6,069 bases of DNA from Methanobacterium sp. (lineage in GTDB: Archaea > Methanobacteriota > Methanobacteria > Methanobacteriales > Methanobacteriaceae): NCBI GenBank assembly GCA_021372715.1, contig JAJFTX010000036.1, positions 1 through 6,069 of the forward strand, written 5' to 3'. Position 1 is the stretch's first letter. Each line of letters starts with the position of its first letter. A program made the position numbers and the translations under genes. This document shows positions 5,848-6,069 of this stretch, piece after piece. The notes under the pieces were generated by a model. The model worked only from the letters and a program-made list of their open reading frames with translations. It was not told the DNA's origin and ran no database searches.

Positions 5848-6069
5848 TCAGCATTTATTTATGTTTATTTCATTTTTTAAAATTTTAGGAGCAAAATAAG
5901 AGATAATTAAATCCGCTCCTGCCCTTTTAATAGATAATAATGATTCTCCGATGGATTCTTCTGTTAAATAACCTGCTTCTATCCCGGCCATTAACATGGA
6001 ATACTCTCCACTTACTTGATAAGCAGCTGTCGGAAATTTAAATTCATTTTTAACTTCTTTAATTACATC
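5848..6069 (-). CDS. hemB: Porphobilinogen synthase (delta-aminolevulinate dehydratase), C-terminal 73 residues
   Basis: Only the 3' end is inside the window; the 5' part lies beyond the right edge. HemB condenses two 5-aminolevulinate molecules into porphobilinogen, feeding siroheme, cobalamin and coenzyme F430 in methanogens. The visible C-terminus has the family signature TAAYQVSGEYSML, then ESLLSIKRAGADLIISYFA, typical of the last TIM-barrel helix and strand. The Schiff-base lysines lie upstream and cannot be checked. The frame ends with TGA at 5848-5850 after a Lys/Asn/Ile-rich tail (KILKNEININKC) that appears non-conserved. The CitG-like gene begins 34 bases downstream on the same strand, so hemB probably leads or sits within the hemB-citG-like-pheS transcript. 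The promoter is outside the window. Confidence 0.93.
   Translation of the reverse strand, partial: DVIKEVKNEFKFPTAAYQVSGEYSMLMAGIEAGYLTEESIGESLLSIKRAGADLIISYFAPKILKNEININKC

Noticed and set aside
5275..5880. Plus-strand open frames opposite the CitG-like gene and hemB end
   Set aside because: Antisense to conserved motifs of real genes; compositions rich in Ser/Ile/Leu typical of shadow frames.

Overview
The window looks like chromosomal DNA from a pseudomurein-walled methanogen of the order Methanobacteriales, most likely Methanobacterium or a close relative. The reasons are a secreted protein with pseudomurein-binding-type repeats, an archaeal-type PheRS alpha chain with N-terminal winged-helix domains, TTTAWATA-type TATA boxes, oligo-T terminators, GGAGGTG-type ribosome binding sites and low GC. 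The genus is inference. Every supported gene lies on the minus strand, so transcription runs from high to low coordinates.

Region 1 (6069 to 3350) is a tight three-gene run: the 3' end of hemB (tetrapyrrole synthesis), a CitG/triphosphoribosyl-dephospho-CoA synthase-like protein of unknown role in methanogens, and pheS. The gaps are 34 and 31 bp. An oligo-T terminator follows pheS, and pheT is not adjacent. A 337-bp non-coding gap comes next, holding that terminator, some small inverted repeats and a probable promoter.

Region 2 (3012 to 1895) is a probable two-gene redox operon: a short nitroreductase-family flavoprotein followed by an FMN-binding split-barrel (flavin reductase/flavoredoxin-like) protein. 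They could form an electron-transfer pair, but the substrate cannot be read from sequence.

Region 3 (1738 to 1, continuing past the left edge) is the most unusual part. A 579-codon open frame has its own perfect TATA box and a strong GGAGGTG site, but ATT stands where the start codon should be, so finders restricted to ATG/GTG/TTG would miss the gene or its 5' end. The product has a signal peptide, then a class I glutamine-amidotransferase-like domain of the BPL_N type with an apparent Cys-His-Glu triad. After that come 155-residue-period modules of pseudomurein-binding repeats joined by a Thr/Pro linker. This suggests a wall-bound extracellular enzyme. The two modules are about half identical in protein but have opposite third-codon-position bias: one has 52 consecutive codons ending in G or T, and the matching stretch of the other ends mostly in A or C. 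No mobile elements, CRISPR arrays, tRNA or rRNA genes were seen.
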